A stretch of 63,273 nucleotides of DNA from Schlesneria paludicola DSM 18645 (GTDB lineage: Bacteria; Planctomycetota; Planctomycetia; Planctomycetales; Planctomycetaceae): assembly GCA_945862235.1 (NCBI GenBank), contig CAMAYU010000013.1, positions 1 to 63,273 of the forward strand, read 5' to 3'. Below the pieces are notes generated by a model. The model worked only from the letters and a program-made list of their open reading frames with translations, made no database searches and was not told the DNA's origin. Below, piece after piece: positions 52,554 to 60,966 of this stretch; position 1 is the stretch's first letter, and each line of letters begins with the position of its first letter. Both the position numbers and the translations under genes were made by a program.

Positions 52554-53759
52554 CTAAATCACGCGGCAAAGGTAGCACTTGAGGTAGTCGGATTCGAGAC
52601 ACGTGACGGAAGTCGGGTGATCGGCCGCCGCGCCGCGTGTTTCCAAAATCTGAAGCCGTCGGTTTTCGTGCAGGGCCGCCTGAGCCACCGCGTCCAAAAA
52701 CCGCTCGTGCGAAACCTGACCCGAGCAACTGCATGTCACGAGGAACCCGCCCGGCTTGAGGATGCTCAGCGCCGAGCGATTCAAACTGTAATAGCCTCGC
52801 AACGCGGCCTCGATCCCCTGCTTGTGTCGCGCGAGTTTCGGTGGATCGAGGATCACGGTATCGAAGCGTTCGCCCGCCGCCGCGAACTCTTCAAGCGCTT
52901 TGAAGCAGTCCCGCTTCACCAGCGTCAGTCGATCAGCAACGCCGTTCAACTCCGCATTCGATTGAGCTAGGGCGAGGGCCGACTCGGACATATCGACCCC
53001 CGTGACGTGACTCGCCCCGCCGTTGACGAGACAGTTCAGCGAGAAGCCGCCCGAGTAACAGCAGACATCCAGTACGCGATGGCCGCGTACCAGATCGGCC
53101 ACTCGGCGGCGGTTGTCTCGCTGGTCGAGGAAGAAGCCGGTCTTCTGCCCTTCCGCCACATCGAGTTGAAACTGCACCCCGTTCTCGCGAATGACGAGCG
53201 GGCGCGGCGGAGCCTCACCCCACAACAAACCGTCGGCCAGTTCGAGTCCCTCGGCCTCGCGAATCCCTTTCTCGGTCCGCAGCCAGATGCCGCGCGGGTT
53301 GAGCTTGGATCGCAGCAGCTCGACGATCAGGTCCAAACGTTTTCCAAGGGCGAGGCTCGTCACCTGCAACAGCAACCAATCGCCATACCGATCAACGGTC
53401 AGCCCCGACAACCCGTCGGCCTCACTGAAGACAAGGCGACACGCAGAGTCGGAACCGAACTCAACAAACAACTCGCGACGCAGCGTGATCGCGTCGTCGA
53501 GCCGCTGCGACCAGAAGGCTTCATCGAGCGGCACAGTCTCATCCCACGAGTAGAGCCGCACGCAAATCTGACTCGCCGGGTTGAAGATTCCCCTCGCGAC
53601 AAACCGCTCGGCATCGTCGATGACATCGACCACATCGCCCGGCTGAGGGTCTCCCACCAGCCAATCGACCGCCCCCTGAAAGACCCACGGGTGCCGACTG
53701 AAAAACGGCAACGCCTTGCGTGGCTTGAGGACGATCTGCGGGAGAATGATGGATGTCAT
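52554..53759 (-). CDS. rlmI: RlmI-like 23S rRNA (cytosine-C5) methyltransferase
   Basis: A 401-residue class I methyltransferase with N-terminal PUA domain (LPFFSRHPWVFQGAVDWL, GDVVDVIDD, ARGIFNPASQICVRL) and a middle EEHEE-like region (TEKGIREAEGL, FQLDVAEGQKTGFFLDQRDNR). The catalytic domain has VLDVCCYSGGFSLN (motif I), VILDPPKLAR (motif IV) and a CSCSGQ motif near the end with conserved Cys. These fit the RlmI/RlmK-like family that makes m5C1962 in 23S rRNA. ATG 53759 is preferred over 53777 by family start. Promoter region upstream holds repeats C and D. Confidence 0.9.
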   Translation of the reverse strand: MTSIILPQIVLKPRKALPFFSRHPWVFQGAVDWLVGDPQPGDVVDVIDDAERFVARGIFNPASQICVRLYSWDETVPLDEAFWSQRLDDAITLRRELFVEFGSDSACRLVFSEADGLSGLTVDRYGDWLLLQVTSLALGKRLDLIVELLRSKLNPRGIWLRTEKGIREAEGLELADGLLWGEAPPRPLVIRENGVQFQLDVAEGQKTGFFLDQRDNRRRVADLVRGHRVLDVCCYSGGFSLNCLVNGGASHVTGVDMSESALALAQSNAELNGVADRLTLVKRDCFKALEEFAAAGERFDTVILDPPKLARHKQGIEAALRGYYSLNRSALSILKPGGFLVTCSCSGQVSHERFLDAVAQAALHENRRLQILETRGAAADHPTSVTCLESDYLKCYLCRVI

Positions 53760-53828
53760 GAGCGGAAATTCTCGCATTCAATGTTGGCGAGAAGACCCCT
53801 CACCCAAGCAACTCGTTGATCTCACGTA

Positions 53829-53902
53829 GGGTAAGCGTCTCGCTTACCCGTCACCGAAACTCAACCACCGGAATCGAAAGACGGGCAAGCGAGACGCTTA
53901 CC
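53829..53902. repeat. Dispersed repeat family C, copy 2
   Basis: GGGTAAGCGTCTCGCTTACCC and ACGGGCAAGCGAGACGCTTACC around a 28-base centre. Matches 42712-42785 in both arms. Confidence 0.88.
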
Positions 53903-53903
53903 A

Positions 53904-53997
53904 GCCTGTTGAAAAAGCCGTAGCACAGGCGGCTCGCCTGTGTTTTTCAACTAAAAATACGAGCAGGCGAGCCGCCTACTCTACGTTTTCAACAGGC
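53904..53997. repeat. Dispersed repeat family D, copy 2
   Basis: GCCTGTTGAAAAAGCCGTAG on the left and CTACGTTTTCAACAGGC on the right, with AGGCGGCTCGCCTG / GCAGGCGAGCCGCC inside. Directly joined to the C copy, so two families sit back to back before the receiver gene stop. Confidence 0.88.
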
Positions 53998-54011
53998 GGT
54001 TACCCGACGGC

Positions 54012-54473
54012 TCACTTCAGCCCGAGCGACTTTACCGCTTCGCCATCAACTTCTTCGAGGTACGCGAGCAACCGATCGCGTTGGTTGGTGAGATGCCGAA
54101 CTCGCAGCAGTGACCGAACGCGCGTGGTCAGTTCCAGCCGGTGAACGGGCTTCGTCAGGAAGTCGTCTGCGCCCGCTTGGACCGCTCGTTCGATGTCGCC
54201 GAGTTCGTTGAGGGCCGTCACCATCAGGATCGGGATGTCCTTGGTCGCCTTGTCGGCCCGCAGCCGCTTGCAAACTTCATAGCCGCTGAGCTTGGGCATC
54301 ATGATGTCGAGCAGGATCAGGTCCGGCTGGAACGTGGCAACCTTGTTCAACGTCTCTTGGCCATCGTGAGCCATCGCGATCTCAAACGGCTCATCGGCGA
54401 GGTACGCGTCGAGCAACTCACAGTTTTGCAGGTTGTCATCGGCGATCAGGATGCGGGAAGAAATCGTCGTCAT
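54012..54473 (-). CDS. Single-domain response regulator
   Basis: A 153-residue CheY-like receiver. D12/D13 (LIADDN), phospho-acceptor D56 (ILLDIMMPKLSG), T86 (MVTAL) and K108 (FLTKP) are all in place, followed by a helical tail (about 125-153) like the start of a linker in PleD/two-component regulators. No output domain. No kinase nearby; the sugar ABC genes upstream on the same strand are 129 bp away. ATG at 54473. Confidence 0.92.
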   Translation of the reverse strand: MTTISSRILIADDNLQNCELLDAYLADEPFEIAMAHDGQETLNKVATFQPDLILLDIMMPKLSGYEVCKRLRADKATKDIPILMVTALNELGDIERAVQAGADDFLTKPVHRLELTTRVRSLLRVRHLTNQRDRLLAYLEEVDGEAVKSLGLK

Positions 54474-54602
54474 AGTGCGCGGGTCCGTAGCAAAGTCATC
54501 AATACATCAAGGTCGCCCGTAAGCCGGGCCATTCGGGGGCGAATCCTATCGACTTCCCTCACGAAGCGGAATTGGCCCGACATCACACGTGGTGTTCGAG
54601 CC

Positions 54603-56117
54603 TCACAGCTCTGCGTGGTGCATCAAGTCCTGCTTGGTCACGCGCTCGCCCGCGAACTCGCGCGTGATGCGGCCACGGCTGAAAGTGAGGATGCGGTCGG
54701 CGTGAGCGAGGATCAGTTCCGGCTCGGTCGAAGCGAGGATCACCGCCGCGCCGTCTCGCTTCAGTTGAGCGACCAGTTCCATGATTTCGGCCTTCGCGTG
54801 GACATCCATCCCGCGCGTTGGCTCTTCGAGCAACAAGACCTTGATCGGGCCGAGCAGCCACTTGGCCAGAACGACCTTCTGCTGATTCCCTCCCGACAAC
54901 GAACCGGCGCGCAGCGCGGGGTTCGGCGGACGGCAGCCGACTCGTTCGAGCAGCGGCTGACAAACGCGGTGTTCGTTGCCGCGTGTGAGCCACGCCCCGA
55001 GCGTCCTCGCCAAATGAGCCAACGTCGCGTTGTGCGCGATTGGGGCGCGACGAGCCAGCGTCTGAGCGCGATCGGCCGCGACGAGAACGATGCCGCGTCC
55101 CACGGCCTGTGGCACATCTCCCGGTCGCAGTCGTTGATTGTCCATCACGCATTCGCCCCGATCCGACGTGTGCGATCCGGCCAGAGCGTGAACCAGCTCC
55201 TGATGTCCCGCCCCGACGAAGCCATAGAGACCGAGACATTCCCCCGGCTTGGCATCGAGCGAGATGTCGTCGAAGTGGCCGAGATGACTCAACCCGCGCA
55301 CGGTCAATCGCGAGGTCAGCGTTGATGCTGCAGGCAACGTCGCGTCCGTCTTTTCGGCGGCTCCCGAGTCGCGCGTCTCGCCGACCATGTGATGCAAGAT
55401 TGTGGCGCGATCGAGTTCCTGCGCGTGCTGAGTCACCAACTGAAGGCCATCTCGCAGGATCGTCACGCGATCGCAGATGGCCAGCACGTCTTCAATGAAG
55501 TGACTGATGAAGACCATCGCCACGCCGCGCGCCTTCAACTTGCCAATCAATTCAAACAGCCGCCGCGCCTCGGGAAGACTGAGTGCGCTGGTTGGCTCAT
55601 CCAGAATGAGAACTCGCGCGCCGCTGCGCAGCCCTCGCGCGATCTCGACCATCTGACGAATGACCAACGGAAAGGTGTCGAGCCGTCGTCGCACGTCGAT
55701 GTGAATGTCGAGTTCCGCGAGTGACTCGGTCGCCTCGCGGTTCATTCGACCCCAATCGATGCGACCCCACTTCGTCGGCTGTCGTCCGAGAAACAGATTC
55801 TCCGCCACCGACAGCGCCCCGATCCCCGACAGCTCTTGATAGACCATCGCGATCCGCTGCGCCAGTGCCTCGCGCGGCGAACTGAGTCGCACCGGAACGC
55901 CATCCAACCGGATGTCACCGCGATACTCAGGGACCGCACCCGCCAGCACCTTCATCAGGGTACTCTTCCCCGCCCCGTTGCATCCGACCAGCCCATGTAC
56001 CTCACCGGCGTGCAAATCAAAATCCACGCCCTCCAAAGCCACGACACCACCGAACCGAACGCTAATGGCGCGGCAGTCGAGAAGCGGTGGCGAGGTCGTG
56101 GAGGTCATGTTGTTCAT
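54603..56117 (-). CDS. Sugar ABC transporter ATPase (RbsA/MglA-type, two domains)
   Basis: A 504-residue double ATPase for carbohydrate uptake. Domain 1 has Walker A GCNGAGKST (LVGCNGAGKSTLMKVLAG), the Q loop MVYQELSG and Walker B LILDEPTSAL with the LSLPEARRLF continuation typical of RbsA. Domain 2 has a degenerate Walker A FVGAGHQELVHALAG and a normal LSGGNQQKVVLAKWL signature with LLLEEPTRGMDV. The first ATG overlaps the stop of the PIN-like gene by 4 bases (ATGA), a sign of translational coupling; a second ATG (MTSTTSPP) is 9 bases on. The permease that should complete the importer is absent from the window. Confidence 0.9.
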   Translation of the reverse strand: MNNMTSTTSPPLLDCRAISVRFGGVVALEGVDFDLHAGEVHGLVGCNGAGKSTLMKVLAGAVPEYRGDIRLDGVPVRLSSPREALAQRIAMVYQELSGIGALSVAENLFLGRQPTKWGRIDWGRMNREATESLAELDIHIDVRRRLDTFPLVIRQMVEIARGLRSGARVLILDEPTSALSLPEARRLFELIGKLKARGVAMVFISHFIEDVLAICDRVTILRDGLQLVTQHAQELDRATILHHMVGETRDSGAAEKTDATLPAASTLTSRLTVRGLSHLGHFDDISLDAKPGECLGLYGFVGAGHQELVHALAGSHTSDRGECVMDNQRLRPGDVPQAVGRGIVLVAADRAQTLARRAPIAHNATLAHLARTLGAWLTRGNEHRVCQPLLERVGCRPPNPALRAGSLSGGNQQKVVLAKWLLGPIKVLLLEEPTRGMDVHAKAEIMELVAQLKRDGAAVILASTEPELILAHADRILTFSRGRITREFAGERVTKQDLMHHAEL

Positions 56118-56464
56118 CGCAACGGGAGATATGTAACACGATTTAGAAATTCGTTTTGCTGAGCGCAGGTCGCCAGCAATTCCAAGTCGTCCACGATCCG
56201 GCCAATTCCAGCGGAGCGTTGGTGTGAGTAAACGACACCGGCAAAGTCGCGACCGCAGCTCTGCCAGTGACTCGCGATTTCCAGAAAGTCACAGTCTTGC
56301 GTGACGAGTACGCGATTGAGTTGCGTCGCGCGATCCAGTAACGCTTCATCGGCCCAGCTTCGAGTACCGTCTTCTTGGCTGGTGAGGACATCGATCCCAC
56401 GATGTCGCAGTCCTTGTGACATCGCCGCCGGGACATTGACATCAATGTACATGCCAACGCTCAT
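56114..56464 (-). CDS. DUF5615 PIN-like protein (putative toxin)
   Basis: A 116-residue protein of the DUF5615/PIN-like group. It has the N-terminal acidic site DVNVPAAMSQGLRHRGIDVL, the middle SWADEALLDRATQLNRVLVTQDCDFLEIA (Asp pair) and the C-terminal segment. PIN-like domains are metal-dependent RNases, often toxins. ATG 56464 (MSVGMYID) begins 1 base after the DUF433 stop region. The stop overlaps the ATPase start by 4 bases. DUF433-DUF5615 pairs are a known toxin-antitoxin-like arrangement; activity here is inferred. Confidence 0.82.
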   Translation of the reverse strand: MSVGMYIDVNVPAAMSQGLRHRGIDVLTSQEDGTRSWADEALLDRATQLNRVLVTQDCDFLEIASHWQSCGRDFAGVVYSHQRSAGIGRIVDDLELLATCAQQNEFLNRVTYLPLR

Positions 56465-56465
56465 C

Positions 56466-56786
56466 TCACGTTCCTTGCGCCCTGCGACGTGCGAGCAATT
56501 CTTGGCGCGCGAGCGGCTGAACAGCCTGTGCGGCGGCCGAGTCAGCACGATTCTCCGACTCTGCCATTAAGTCGGTCAGCTCTTCAAAGTGATCGTAGAA
56601 GTAGGCGAGCGCGGCGTAGACCTCCTCGGGGCGAAGATCGGGATGCTGCCGCAGTAGTTCTTCGGCCGTCCATCCATAGTGATAATGTTCGGCCGCCAAG
56701 TGCTGCACCTTGTACCGCGTGGCACCGATCCGCGCCGTGCCCGCCGCATCGAAGGTCAAGTGAGGGTATGTCGTAACCGTTGTCAT
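56466..56786 (-). CDS. DUF433 protein (putative antitoxin)
   Basis: A 106-residue DUF433 protein starting at ATG 56786 (MTTVTTYPHLTFD). The HTH-like core has GATRYKVQHLAAEHYHYGWTAEELLRQHPDLRPEEVYAALAYFYDH, the usual DUF433 pattern (helices that bind DNA or a toxin). The longer frame is not supported. It is followed directly by the PIN-like gene and lies between the sugar-binding protein gene (164 bp upstream) and the ATPase gene. If it autoregulates, it would also control the ATPase. Confidence 0.84.
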   Translation of the reverse strand: MTTVTTYPHLTFDAAGTARIGATRYKVQHLAAEHYHYGWTAEELLRQHPDLRPEEVYAALAYFYDHFEELTDLMAESENRADSAAAQAVQPLARQELLARRRAQGT

Positions 56787-56950
56787 GTTGTCGTTCCTGA
56801 TTGCCGACCTTGAGCCAGCGTTGGTGCTCGCAGACAGACTTGCTGAATGTCTTTCGAGATTGCTGGGTTGGAGGAGCGAAGTTGAGACCGGCGGTCGGGC
56901 GTTTCGGCGAGGTCGGGAGACTCGCGCCGAATGCGCCTGTCCTCCTCGCC

Positions 56951-58015
56951 TCACACCATGCAGTGCAGCGGATCAGCGAGGTAGTACATGGCCTCCAGCA
57001 CGCTCGGCGACTCGGGGATGACGAGCGGGCCGGGGGTGATGATCTCCAGCGGAGCCTGTTCGATCGTCTCTTTGTTGCGAGCGAAAAACTGCCCGAGGAA
57101 CAGTGCGGTCTGGTGGATGCGACAGACCGGGTTGACGGAGGTCGCCGCGAGAACGCCGTTCTTCACCGCATCGAGTCCCGCCTTCTGGCCATCGACGGCG
57201 ACGACGAGCATCTTCTCGTGGATCGTTCCCTTCAGCGCGGGGACCGATGCCAGCGCCATGTCGTCACTGTGAAAGAAGGCTCCCGCGATGGGCGTCGTCT
57301 CTTGCTGAAGGAGCGACTCGAATGTGTTGCGTGCCTTCTCGGCTTTCCAGTCGCACCAGCGGACTCCCCCGCCAACGACTTCCGCCTCGGGAAAGTTCTT
57401 GACGACTTTCTCGAAGCCGCGTCGCCGACCTTGAGCACCGCTGTGACCGTCCAAGCCGCCGATGTGAATCAGCTTCCCCTTGCCGCCAAGCTTCCGAAGC
57501 ATGTAGCCCACGCACATCTCGGCCATGACTTCGTTGTCGGGAGCGACCAACGTCCAAACGCCCGCCGCCTTCATCTGGTCCTTCGCGACGAGTTCCGTAT
57601 CCATTGAGATGACTGGGATCCCGCGTTCCTTCAAGCGGCGAGTCGGCTCGGCCAGCGAGTCGATCTGCACGGCTTGAAAACAGCAAAAGTCCCAGTCGCG
57701 ATCGACGATGGCGTCGATCTTGTTGCGCTGCTTCTCGGGATCGAACTCACCGTCGAACCACGTGATGTCCACATTGAGCAACCGCCCCCACAGCTCGGCC
57801 GTCTTCTTACCAAGCTCGCACCACGTGCTTTGCAACCCGGCATTAGAGAACGCCGCCTTCAACGGTCGCAGTGCAGGGTCAACGCTCGCACTGATCGAAC
57901 CGCCGCCGCCCACGGGGCCTCCCGCAGGCTGACCGCACCCCAGCACACCGGCCGTCATCGCAGCCGCCGAACCCAATGAAAAAGCTTCCAAAAACTCGCG
58001 CCGTGATGCCGACAT
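56951..58015 (-). CDS. Sugar ABC transporter substrate-binding lipoprotein
   Basis: A 354-residue periplasmic-binding protein of the ribose/galactose type (PBP1-like). ATG 58015 (MSASRREFLEAFSLG) gives an RR-containing signal with a lipobox at VLGCGQ (Cys27). The fold shows FSNAGLQSTWCELGKKTAEL, DAIVDRDWDFCCFQAVQID, GIPVISMDTEL, GYMLRKLGGKGKLIHIGGLDGHSGAQGRRRGFEKVV and AGAFFHSDDMAL, as in RbsB/TorT proteins. It should deliver a sugar or related compound to the ATPase gene product 834 bp downstream. No permease is seen. Confidence 0.88.
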   Translation of the reverse strand: MSASRREFLEAFSLGSAAAMTAGVLGCGQPAGGPVGGGGSISASVDPALRPLKAAFSNAGLQSTWCELGKKTAELWGRLLNVDITWFDGEFDPEKQRNKIDAIVDRDWDFCCFQAVQIDSLAEPTRRLKERGIPVISMDTELVAKDQMKAAGVWTLVAPDNEVMAEMCVGYMLRKLGGKGKLIHIGGLDGHSGAQGRRRGFEKVVKNFPEAEVVGGGVRWCDWKAEKARNTFESLLQQETTPIAGAFFHSDDMALASVPALKGTIHEKMLVVAVDGQKAGLDAVKNGVLAATSVNPVCRIHQTALFLGQFFARNKETIEQAPLEIITPGPLVIPESPSVLEAMYYLADPLHCMV

Positions 58016-58224
58016 GGGAAACCTCGTAGAAGTCGCGTTGAGAAGTGTGAGTCCAAACAAACGGAATGCTCGCCATCGTGATAAGGCAACTCCACGGAAG
58101 CAAGCGAAGTTCGATTGTCCGACGGGAAGTGATTGCAGGTGTCAGCGAAAACACTTCACGACCATGACTGACTTCCAGAAATGTTGGCCCGATTTACCAC
58201 TCCAAGCATGTCGCCAACGCCACG

Positions 58225-59181
58225 TTACGGTCGCACGATTCCCAGCCAGTCACCAAACAAAAACTGAAGCCGCATTGTCAAAAGGGTGATGCGGCCCATG
58301 ACGGTCAGAGCGAAGGAAGCACCGAAGGTGATCATCAGCACCCAGACACCGGCGCGGGAGACTCGCCCAACCAGCCCTTTGTGTTCGACTGAAAAGTAGA
58401 AGTACGTCAGGCTGGAAAGGACTCCCGCGACGAGGACGACGTTCTGGACCGACTGCTTCCAATCGAAGGCTCTCACTCTTGTCGAGGCATCGGTCGTGAA
58501 GGCGATGAGGGGCAAGATCGTGCTGCGTATTTGACTGACGAAATCGGCGTCGAGGAACAGGATCAGCTTCAATCCGGCGGTCGTTCCCACGACGAAGGCG
58601 AGCGGCCAGCGACCGAGCCACGCGATCTTCGGCACCCAGCGGCAGAAGACCAAACAGCCGAGCACGACCGGCACGAGATACCACAGGTCGGCTTTAGCAT
58701 CGGCGGGAGTATCGGGCAGGAAAGCGTATCGCGCCACGTCGGGGGACAGCTTCACCAAGACCTTCGCGATCATGACCTCCCAAAAATAGAGGACGATCCA
58801 ATACCCGGCCGATACACCGACGATGATCGCTTCCGCCAGCTTGTAGCAGGCGTTGTCTTTGTACAGATACGAGAAGACACACAGCGTGAGGATCGCGGCG
58901 ACCCAGACGCCGATCGTGCGTGAGTGACTCCACACCACGTTCGGTCGGCCTCGCTCGGCGGCATCGAAGCGGACCGAGCGTCGCAGCTCACCGCCGTAGG
59001 TCGCGGTCGGATCGATCGTATGCGGGACGATCTCATGCTTTGTATCGTCGTACAGACCGACGACTTCGACAGGCACAACGAACTGTTGGCCGACACCCCG
59101 TTCCGATGTCGCCGCGCGCACGGCCAGAAACGTGGCTCCACAAACAAACAGTGCAGTCCAGATCGTGGTTTCGCGCGTCAT
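58225..59181 (-). CDS. Multi-TM protein of the DUF6754 module, third membrane gene
   Basis: A 318-residue integral membrane protein. N-terminal anchor (about 7-25) with a periplasmic-type stretch, then TM helices at about 90-110, 117-137, 165-182, 193-215, 250-270 and 280-300. No family assigned. Its ATG overlaps the stop of the 292-residue gene by 4 bases (ATGA). It is the last gene of the module before a 209-bp gap. ATG at 59181. Confidence 0.72.
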   Translation of the reverse strand: MTRETTIWTALFVCGATFLAVRAATSERGVGQQFVVPVEVVGLYDDTKHEIVPHTIDPTATYGGELRRSVRFDAAERGRPNVVWSHSRTIGVWVAAILTLCVFSYLYKDNACYKLAEAIIVGVSAGYWIVLYFWEVMIAKVLVKLSPDVARYAFLPDTPADAKADLWYLVPVVLGCLVFCRWVPKIAWLGRWPLAFVVGTTAGLKLILFLDADFVSQIRSTILPLIAFTTDASTRVRAFDWKQSVQNVVLVAGVLSSLTYFYFSVEHKGLVGRVSRAGVWVLMITFGASFALTVMGRITLLTMRLQFLFGDWLGIVRP

Positions 59182-60056
59182 GGCGTCCCCCTCCGATAGC
59201 GGTTGGCCAGATGAATCCCGTTCCCCAGCACGATGAGTCCGATCATCAGGCGATGTGCCCAGCGTTGCGGCCCGCCACGGCGACTGGCCGGACGTTTACT
59301 CATCACCGCGTATTGCGGGTACTTCGCTCCCAGCATCGACTCATATTCGTTGGCCCCGCGAATTCCCGTAACCAAGCCCACCAACTGGTCCGGGTAGTAC
59401 GGGAACATCTGCGTCGATTGCACGCCGGTGCAGCCTGCCGCGAGCGGAATCTTGTGCGGCGTACTGGCGTACTGCACCCACTCCTTCGCACCGGGAAACC
59501 CTCCCGAAGCGTTGATGATCAACTGCATGTCTCGTGCGCTGACAACATCCTTCATCATTGGGAGGCTGTCGAGACTCGTCCCTTGCACGTCCTGCGACCG
59601 CGCCTTGCGGATGTCGGACGACAACTGGTTGATCGCAACGGTCTCACCGGGGAGATAGCCGAGGTTCACATAGTCCTCGCCGTACACAAACGGCCGCTCG
59701 CCCGAACCGAACTCCGCCTGCACGACTTCCTTGATCGTCATGTCGATCATCGGCAATGCCGTCCCCCATAGCGTGACGAAGTAAACCTTGTGCCTGCGCA
59801 AACAGCAGTGTCGCGTGAAGGCGAGCGACATCGGCGTCAGTTCGGCGGCCGAGTTCGGGTCGTAATCGACGGCCATCAAAATGCGTGAGCCTGCCGGAAG
59901 CTGTTCGATCCGATCGAACAGCCGCTGCGTCGGTAACGACGGCGTTTCGTCCGAACCGATCTCCAACAGGATCGGCAGCGCGACGGCCAACGCCATCGCG
60001 AGAAAAATCCAGCGCCGATCGAGCGAGTTCAATCTGTCGAGCAACGTCGTACTCAT
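59178..60056 (-). CDS. Two-TM protein of the DUF6754 module
   Basis: A 292-residue protein. TM helices are near residues 16-36 (WIFLAMALAVALPILLEI) and 268-288 (HRLMIGLIVLGNGIHLA); the middle is a soluble Rossmann-like domain (ILMAVDYDPNSAAELTPMSLAF, VYFVTLWG, QLIINASGGFPGAKEW, LVGLVTGIRGANEYES). ATG 60056 overlaps the preceding gene's stop by 4 bases. I do not recognise a named family, but the domain is well formed and probably conserved with the module. Confidence 0.72.
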   Translation of the reverse strand: MSTTLLDRLNSLDRRWIFLAMALAVALPILLEIGSDETPSLPTQRLFDRIEQLPAGSRILMAVDYDPNSAAELTPMSLAFTRHCCLRRHKVYFVTLWGTALPMIDMTIKEVVQAEFGSGERPFVYGEDYVNLGYLPGETVAINQLSSDIRKARSQDVQGTSLDSLPMMKDVVSARDMQLIINASGGFPGAKEWVQYASTPHKIPLAAGCTGVQSTQMFPYYPDQLVGLVTGIRGANEYESMLGAKYPQYAVMSKRPASRRGGPQRWAHRLMIGLIVLGNGIHLANRYRRGTP

Positions 60057-60760
60057 TCGTCTCCTCCCAGATACGAACGGTCCTGCCCGAGCAGGATTCG
60101 CAATGAGGTCGCCACGACGCCCAGTGCCACGCCGATCATGATCGCCCGCTGTCCCGCCGTGACGAACGTCTTGCGGATGAACTCGGTCAGATCGGCGATC
60201 GGCATCCACGGCAGTGAGCCATCTGCGGGAGTCGGCAAGAACAGCGACGTGATCTCACGATCCTTCGTCTGGCCGATCAGCACGATCAACGCCGTGACGA
60301 GCAGCAGCATCGCTTCGAGGTTCTTGGCGCGGAACGCTCGAAACGCCGCCGACGCCACATAGAACGCCAGCAGCGCGAACATGGTCGAGACCACCGGGCT
60401 GAACAGGTATTGGTAGATCCACCAGAACCCGCCCCCTTCCTGCTGGAACTGCCCCGACCAAGCGTGGTCAAGATGCTTGGCCGATTCAGGGACGACACCC
60501 AACTTGAACAGGCCGACTCCCACCGTGATCACGAACGCCGCAAGCGTCACCGCCGAGAAGCCCCACCCCGCCTCATGGTCCGAAATCTTTTGCAGATGAT
60601 GAACGCAGAGGTTCGCGCCGCCGAGCAGCATCGCGATCGTCGCGACAATCGTGAACCATTCCTCGGCCGTCTGCCGCCACGACAGCAGCGGCGGCACAAA
60701 GTACGCGAAGACCATCAGAAAGCCGACCAGCGAGGCGATCAGGACGGGGATGTGTTTCAT
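60053..60760 (-). CDS. Multi-TM protein of the DUF6754 module, first membrane gene
   Basis: A 235-residue membrane protein with TM helices at about 5-25, 35-55, 68-88, 120-142, 148-163 and 205-225. No family assigned. ATG at 60760, 206 bp after the DUF6754 gene; that spacer holds only TGCAAA-type inverted repeats (60836-60896). Its stop overlaps the next gene by 4 bases. Confidence 0.7.
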   Translation of the reverse strand: MKHIPVLIASLVGFLMVFAYFVPPLLSWRQTAEEWFTIVATIAMLLGGANLCVHHLQKISDHEAGWGFSAVTLAAFVITVGVGLFKLGVVPESAKHLDHAWSGQFQQEGGGFWWIYQYLFSPVVSTMFALLAFYVASAAFRAFRAKNLEAMLLLVTALIVLIGQTKDREITSLFLPTPADGSLPWMPIADLTEFIRKTFVTAGQRAIMIGVALGVVATSLRILLGQDRSYLGGDE

Positions 60761-60966
60761 GGGAGAAGTTGTCAGGAGAGAGAGGGAGAGTGTGTGTGCA
60801 TTCAGGGGAATAGTGCGAAGTGAAAAGTGATCAGTGCAAAGCGCAAAGTGAAATGCAAAAACTTACCGAGAGACTTCCTTCGGAAACACTTTGCACTGAA
60901 TTCCCCTCCGTTGCGCGGGTGCTTGCCCTTTGTTCGCCCGTCGGCGGGACTACGGGACTACGGTAC

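Noticed and set aside
54141..55325. A 394-residue plus-strand frame opposite the receiver and ATPase genes
   Set aside because: It spans two clear minus-strand genes and carries no domain pattern.
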